DNA of 64,000 nucleotides, from contig NW_004955436.1 in the NCBI RefSeq assembly GCF_000276665.1, positions 17,726,422 to 17,790,421 on the forward strand, read 5' to 3'. The position numbers and the translations under genes were made by a program. Below are positions 58,155-64,000 of this stretch, one piece after another; position 1 is the stretch's first letter; each line of letters opens with the position of its first letter. The DNA is from Chinchilla lanigera (Eukaryota > Chordata > Mammalia > Rodentia > Chinchillidae). The notes under the pieces are model-generated. The model was given only the letters and a program-made list of their open reading frames with translations. It was not told where the DNA came from and did no database searches.

Positions 58155-58475
58155 TGAAAAGCAAGAAGCTACTGATATAAGCAACAACATAGATGAATTT
58201 AAAAAACACAGTGTAAGTATACAGGTAACAAATAGTAGTAGGTGCCAGATAATTCCATTTGTATTAAAGATTAGAACAGACAAAAAGTAATACAGAATGT
58301 GCTTTCCTGCAGTTGATGAGAGGTACTGATTACAGAAGGGTATGAGTGATATTTTAGGATGATGACAATATTCTGTTTCCTGATCGTGATGGTGGTTATG
58401 CGGGCTTACCCTTTTATCGAATCTCAGTCAACTGTATACATGTAACATGGGAACAACAAAAAGCTGATTCAGGAA
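58155..58475 (+). mobile_element. Ancient L1 3' end, forward
   Basis: 'acaacatagatgaatttaaa', 'gataattccatttgtattaa' and 'gatgatgacaatattctgtt' are L1M-type ORF2-tail and 3' UTR phrases. Confidence 0.7.
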
Positions 58476-58689
58476 AAAAATAGAGTTGATTAAGGAAGAA
58501 AAAAGGTATCAGGAGTGCAGGTATATGAATCTGAAATGGAAGCAAGGCACTGAAGCATATTAGCTACATACCGCAGGAAGTTTCCCTCTATGGCTGTAGT
58601 TTACCATGAGGTTTTACAACAGGTTTTTGAGACTCAGCAATCATTAACTGAATTCTTTTCCTATCAAGGCTGGGCTCCAGAAAGATTCT

Positions 58690-58995
58690 TTTAGAATGTT
58701 TTCTATAGTCTAAATGTTTGCATCTTACTCCAAGGTCATGTATTGAAATCCTCACTTCCAAGGTGATCAGGTCATGAGGGAGGAACTAGTGAATGGGACT
58801 AGAGATCCTAAAACACAGACTGGAGGGAGCCCATTGGCCCCTTCCATCATGAAAGGACACAGCCAGTAGATGCCACTCATGAAGCAGACCCCGACCTGCT
58901 GATCTTCCAACCTTCAGAACTGTGAGACATAACTTTCTGTTCTTTATCAGCCACCAGTTTTGAGGATTTTATTAGAGAATGGATTAAGACAATGG
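58690..58995 (+). mobile_element. MLT1A-like LTR, forward
   Basis: The full order is visible: 'tatagtctaaatgtttgcat', 'tgtattgaaatcctcacttc', 'gatcaggtcatgagggagg', 'ccttccatcatgaaaggac', 'ccttcagaactgtgagacat', ending 'agaatggattaagacaat'. Confidence 0.9.
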
Positions 58996-61900
58996 GTGTG
59001 CTTAGAGATCACGCAGCACAGGAGTTATGGTTGACAGGGACTGCACCATCTACCTTCAAACAGAAAATGCTAACTTCACTTAAAACAGGTCAGTTGAAAC
59101 AGTATTACCCAATTTCATATATTCCAGCGCATAAAACAAACCACATATCATTAAGATCCAAAATCAAGACCAGCATCTCCTGAGATTCAGAAGGTTCTTT
59201 AGAAAATGATTTCTGTCGTCTTCAAATTCTCTCTGGAGTTTCCAGGATAGGGTTTTCACTATAAGACACTGGGCTGTAAGGTGCCTTACTCAAGTCTGAA
59301 GAGGTTGGTGGCAGGAGTCCATTGTTTTTTTAATTTGGAGAGATTACCTAATCCTACAAGAATCTAATAAAATATGTAAACTCCTTCTCCTAAAAAATGA
59401 TCATATGAGAATATTTAGAAATAAATGTGGGGAACGACCAGTTCCCTTCACAGCACAGACTTGGAATATGATTCTTAAATAATGTTCTAGAGTATCATTC
59501 TTATCTAACAGAACGGTTCATGATTCTGGGACAACACTGTGCTTTCTTTGATCACACCACTATTTCCCAGCCTTTATGTAAGTTAGTGGCTTTAGAACCA
59601 AGTAGTTTGAAATGGAACCAAAGAAGGAGACCAAAACCACACAATTTACTTTTCCATGGAAAATACTCATTACTGAGCCTATGAGTTCCAAACAACATAT
59701 ACAGTGAGTCGCTGCTGCCGTACTGCATACTTTATATCATTCCTTAGTAATGTTTCATTGTAGTATTTAGTTTTTATCATGGTAAATATTTTTATAAGAT
59801 ATTTTGGCAAATATGGCTTAGGAAAGGACTGATTGCTTTCAGGCAAAGGAATACTATAATTATGTATTTATTTTAAGAACATGTGTACTTTCAATTTATG
59901 CATAATGAATGGAAACTGTTATGAATTTTTACAGGTGGGGTGTAATTGTCAAAACAAATCCAATTTCCAATACTTCCTGACATTTTAATTTAACCTGCTT
60001 GTGGCAATTATTTTCACTTCTGGTTAGTCAGACAGAAATAAGTCTAATAGGGAAATAAGGAACACTATTTCCTCTCATTATTACTTGTGACATTTTAGAG
60101 GAAAAAGGCTGCATGCCACATGTGGTTTGATCATTTCACCATTTTTGTGGCAAGAAACTTAGCTATATGTTCATTCCTCATAATCCATAGTTTTCAGGTT
60201 GCTTATTTGAAAAATTGGTTTCCTAATATATTCAATGGTAGTGTAATTTCCCTATTCGGGACTCAATTGCTTCTGCCAATTTGTATGTGGCTGGGTTTGA
60301 GTTTGAAGCATCTCCCCAGATGCATGAACTAATACTTTTAAATATCCAACTGTGTTCAGGTTAGAACCCACCTGCCAGAGTACTGCACCTTTCAACCCTG
60401 CCAGACATTTCCCAAAGTTTCTCTTATGACTCACATCTTAAGTAAACATATTTTTATTATATTTAAAAGTATAGAGATGTCAACGGCATCTCTATATATT
60501 TGGCAATAGTCTATATATTGCAATATAAAATGGCAATAATTATTATGTCATTGATTTTCTTTTGTCCCTTCTACTTTTCAAAGGCTACTTCTATAAGAAT
60601 ATACTAACATATTACTTATTGTTTGTTTTGTGTAGGCACTGCACATAGGTGATTGTTGAGACACAGTCTCTGTGTTCTTCAGGAAACACACAGTCAAAAG
60701 GGGATGTGAGGTCACAAAATCAATCCCAGTGCTGACACATGCATAGCATGGACCCTGGCTATTATTCAGAGCAGGATTTACTTCTACCTTCTTTTGGCTT
60801 ATAGATCAGAAAATTATCCTAGGGAAAGGATACCAAATCCTTTGGAATCCACAGAAAAAGAAGCTAGTGTACACAGGTGAATGAGAACAACAAAATTTTA
60901 GGCACTGCATGCATATTAGTGGGGAGAAAGAAAAGGCTGCAATAGAAGACATAAGAGGGAACAAGGTTAGAAATGCAGTCAGGATAAATACTATGGATCA
61001 ACAGTGTGACATGATTAGATTTGCACCAGTACTATGGAAAAGAGATATAGAGAGAGATTAGAATGCTAGCATAGAAACATAGAAACAAGATAATAAAGAT
61101 TATAATGGCATTTGAAAAATTCTTCATGGAGGCTAGAATCTCATATTGTCAGTTTCACCTTTTTATTTATCCTTTTTATAGAAAAATTGCATATTGGTAA
61201 ATTTTATAACCATTTTCTCATATAAATTCTACCAGTGATCAGTAAGTGCTTTATTTTTTTTCCCCAAAAAGCTGCTCATTTGCTCTATGAAGGATGCAAG
61301 TCCTTTTACCTCAAGTTTTCTTACTGTTTTAGAAAAAGTCCAAGGGATGACTTATTCTGCAGGTCTTTAATCTATTTGATTGTTTAAGGATGAGAGAAAT
61401 GCCTTCAAAAGGACTTTCATCCAGCAAGGGATTATGAGCATATTTTACTCACCTTCAGAGACTCAGAAGAAAGGATCAGGTGGGTGGGGTAGGAAAGAGA
61501 GCCAGAGCTCTCTCAGCGAAGCACTGTATTCCAGTATAGCAGTAGATGCACCTGTCCAGGCCTAGGCCTCCAATAGGTGCAGGTAATACAAGGTCAGGTG
61601 GAGTCTCTAAGTGAACATTGGCTGTTTCCCATCTTTGGGAGGCAGATCTTTGGGAAAACAGTGAATCTCAGCATAATTTTTCTTGTGCATTTGATAGGCA
61701 TTAAAACATCCACAGAATCTGAGTGTATTTATTCTCTCATGTTTATACTTTCCCTCTCATTAAAAAGATTCAAGAAACATTGCAATCTGGCAGAAACAGG
61801 GTAGATATGAAAACTTCATTATTTTTAAAATCTGTGATTTTAATGAATCCATATCTCATAGGAAATTGTAGCTTATTGATTTTACTTTTATCCTATGAGA

Positions 61901-63690
61901 TCATGCTGTAATTCTTGGAAATCTATGTTGCTGGCTTTAAAAATTGGAAACTAAATGTGGTGTGGGCTTGATGACCTACTTAACATCAGAATAATAAGCA
62001 ATTCTGAATATATTTGACCTTGCTTTTTATTTTAGCATATATTATAAGAGAAAGATTGCAATGAACTCAAGTAAGAAACAATCTAATGGGATATCTCCAA
62101 AAGAACTGCAAAGATAAATGGAAGGACTTAGTATAAAAATGTGACATATCTTTATCTATGTAGGATAACTGTGCTTAATGAGATACAAATGGAAGAGAGC
62201 TTACTTGTCTCTATAAGACATCAATAAGATAGAACTACACATTAAAAACATAGAAAGGAGATTTGGGTATATGGATACAAGGGTGGTTATTTCAAAAATA
62301 TTGCTGAATAAAATACATACAAAGAATTATAACACACAGAGAAGAAAAACAAAATATCATAACTGAATAAGCTATTAAAATAAGTATAGGAGATGCAAAC
62401 AATGAATAAACAAGAACACTTCTCCTTAGAACCAGAAAATCCTAGTGAATTTTAATGTTCAAAGAGCCCTAACTCTCTCTGTCCCTTACACAGGGCTAAA
62501 TATTTCTGGAGAAGGAGATACAAAGTGATTGAGAGGAAGCACTGCTTTCCTAGGGAATCTCTGGACTCTGAATGTAAATATCTTTCAGTGTTTGATATCT
62601 ATTAATGAAATTACCGTGGACCGAAGTAGTTGTAGATTGGATTAAGAAAGTATAGAGAGCTGGATAAAGGAGCTGGAACCAAACTTTGTACCACTATAAA
62701 TTTACTAAATTAATAAAAATGAATGATCTCTTACATTTGAGTACTACCTACGTGTACGGCATTCTGTTCTTTGCTGGCTCAGGTATAGAGAGAACCCATA
62801 GCAATCACACTTAAGGCCCTAGAACCTGCACCTTAATTAACTCCTTAGTTTAATATTCTTTCAGCCATACCAAATTCACTGAAGGGCCCAAACAAACTCG
62901 AAGTTTAATTTCTTTATGACCTTGCTTGTGATCTTTCCTCTGCTTGACACTGCCCAGGGATCCTATTTCTGGACTGATTTCAGAAAGTAAAAGCCTACTT
63001 TTGGCCCTTTCTGCTCATTCTTTGATTTATAATTAGTCTTTTTTCTTTTCTTTTCCCTCTGTTGCCTTTATGCCATGGATTTGTGTCCTAGAATCATATT
63101 TCTCGCAGTTAAGTATCACTTAACCTGATGTTGACTTACATTATTTATCATTACCAGAGAACAATAAATCTGCCTATATATTAAGCATATAGAGGCTTTT
63201 TACTAAATAGGGTTATATAACCCTCGAAACTACAAAGACACTGAAGAATTTAAAACCTACTTCTTGTCCCTTGTTCTCGTCCTCTGGGAAATGCAACAAG
63301 CTCCTAGAATGTGCACTGAATGAACGAGGGATGGAGGCAGTTTCCACTTCATAGAAGCTAACCATCTCAACAGAGTCCACTGGAAAATCTCACAAGTGAC
63401 AGTCATTCAGGAAGAAATGTAAAAGACCAAAAAGGGCTATGGATGTTTTACGCATGGAGAAATAACACTGGTTTGGTGAAAGAGAGACTTTGTCACACAG
63501 GAGGCTTCTGAGATGGAGACCCACTGAAATACATAAGGTATGACAGAACACTTTGCAAGGCAGAGAAAACAGAGCAGAACATATATGGCAAAAAGCTCAA
63601 TTGGATCACGGTATCAATGTACTTCAGAGAGCCTTGAGTTCTAGACAAAGGAGTTTAGACTGAATTTAGCAGACAACAGTGGCGGTAGAG
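58996..63690. other. Unassigned AT-rich noncoding sequence
   Basis: No gene is supported and open frames are under 76 codons. A weak resemblance to the old repeat module of 6.1 kb occurs near 60950-61110. Otherwise I see nothing that I can name. Confidence 0.5.
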
Positions 63691-63694
63691 ATGG

Positions 63695-63714
63695 TGATGA
63701 TGATGATGATGATG

Positions 63715-63751
<37 letters not shown>
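63695..63751. repeat. Compound (GAT)n(GT)n microsatellite
   Basis: About 8 GAT units run into about 17 GT units without interruption. Very likely polymorphic. Confidence 0.95.
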
Positions 63752-63757
<6 letters not shown>

Positions 63758-64000
63758 CAGGCACTTAGACATAGGAAGCTTAATCAGGTTGCTATGTGTG
63801 GGATGGTGTGAAGCACGTACAACTATATATGTATTTCAAACACATATAGTATTAAGCACACGCTCAGTAAATTTGGTTGAATGAATTGTAAATGATTTGG
63901 CTTCAAGTGTTAAAAATTTACAAGTTAAGAAAAGAATGTATTTAATTCTTCTGGGAAAATACCCAGAAGGGGAACATCTTGGTCAAATGGGACCTCTAAT

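Overview
This window is nuclear DNA from a placental mammal and almost certainly a rodent. It carries 7SL-derived B1 SINEs (some with, some without the internal duplication), tRNA-derived ID-type SINEs, dimeric ID+B1 (B4-like) SINEs and rodent-style MaLR LTRs, on an older eutherian background of MIR, L2, MLT1, ancient L1, ERVL and hAT elements. I saw no B2 SINE, which argues against mouse, rat and close relatives. A castorimorph or similar non-muroid lineage is my guess; species and chromosome cannot be fixed from this sequence.

No protein-coding gene can be supported. The longest open frames are 120 to 175 codons, fall on repeats or low-complexity DNA, and lack exon structure or recognisable domains. 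The window reads as an intergenic or deep intronic, AT-rich, repeat-dense stretch.

Layout: 1-5.7 kb, mostly unassigned old sequence. 5.7-12.9 kb, ID and B1 SINEs, a MaLR LTR, the 3' end of an ERVL provirus with a probable LTR, and an MLT1 inserted into a MIR. 15.4-17.3 kb, a MaLR LTR nested in a DNA-transposon-like repeat, then a reverse MLT1. 17.5-20.5 kb, a rearranged L1. 20.6-24.8 kb, a decayed ERVL interior with reverse transcriptase, RNase H and the start of integrase. 25-30.8 kb, sparse, with two ID SINEs bounded by target-site duplications. 30.9-35.4 kb, a MaLR cluster, diverged ~105-bp tandem repeats and a GC/CpG-rich domain containing two B1s. 37-43.3 kb, MLT1, a young ID, old L1, compound microsatellite, and a MaLR LTR carrying a CTG run. 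44-48 kb, two polypyrimidine tracts around a CpG-dense stretch with a TATA box, GC box and E-box, the best candidate for a functional promoter. 48.6-54 kb, SINEs, MIRs, a hAT-type fragment and MLT1. 54.2-57.1 kb, an L1 with a 5' inversion, itself interrupted by about 1 kb of unrelated DNA holding a long, once-interrupted reading frame. 57-64 kb, MIR, MLT1, L1 remnants and microsatellites.

The most informative items are the CpG-dense promoter-like segment near 47 kb, the inverted L1 with its insert near 55 kb, the two complementary ERVL pieces, and the unassigned GC-rich composite near 33-34.8 kb. Repeat family names come from pattern recognition, not an alignment run, and boundaries are generally good to tens of bases.
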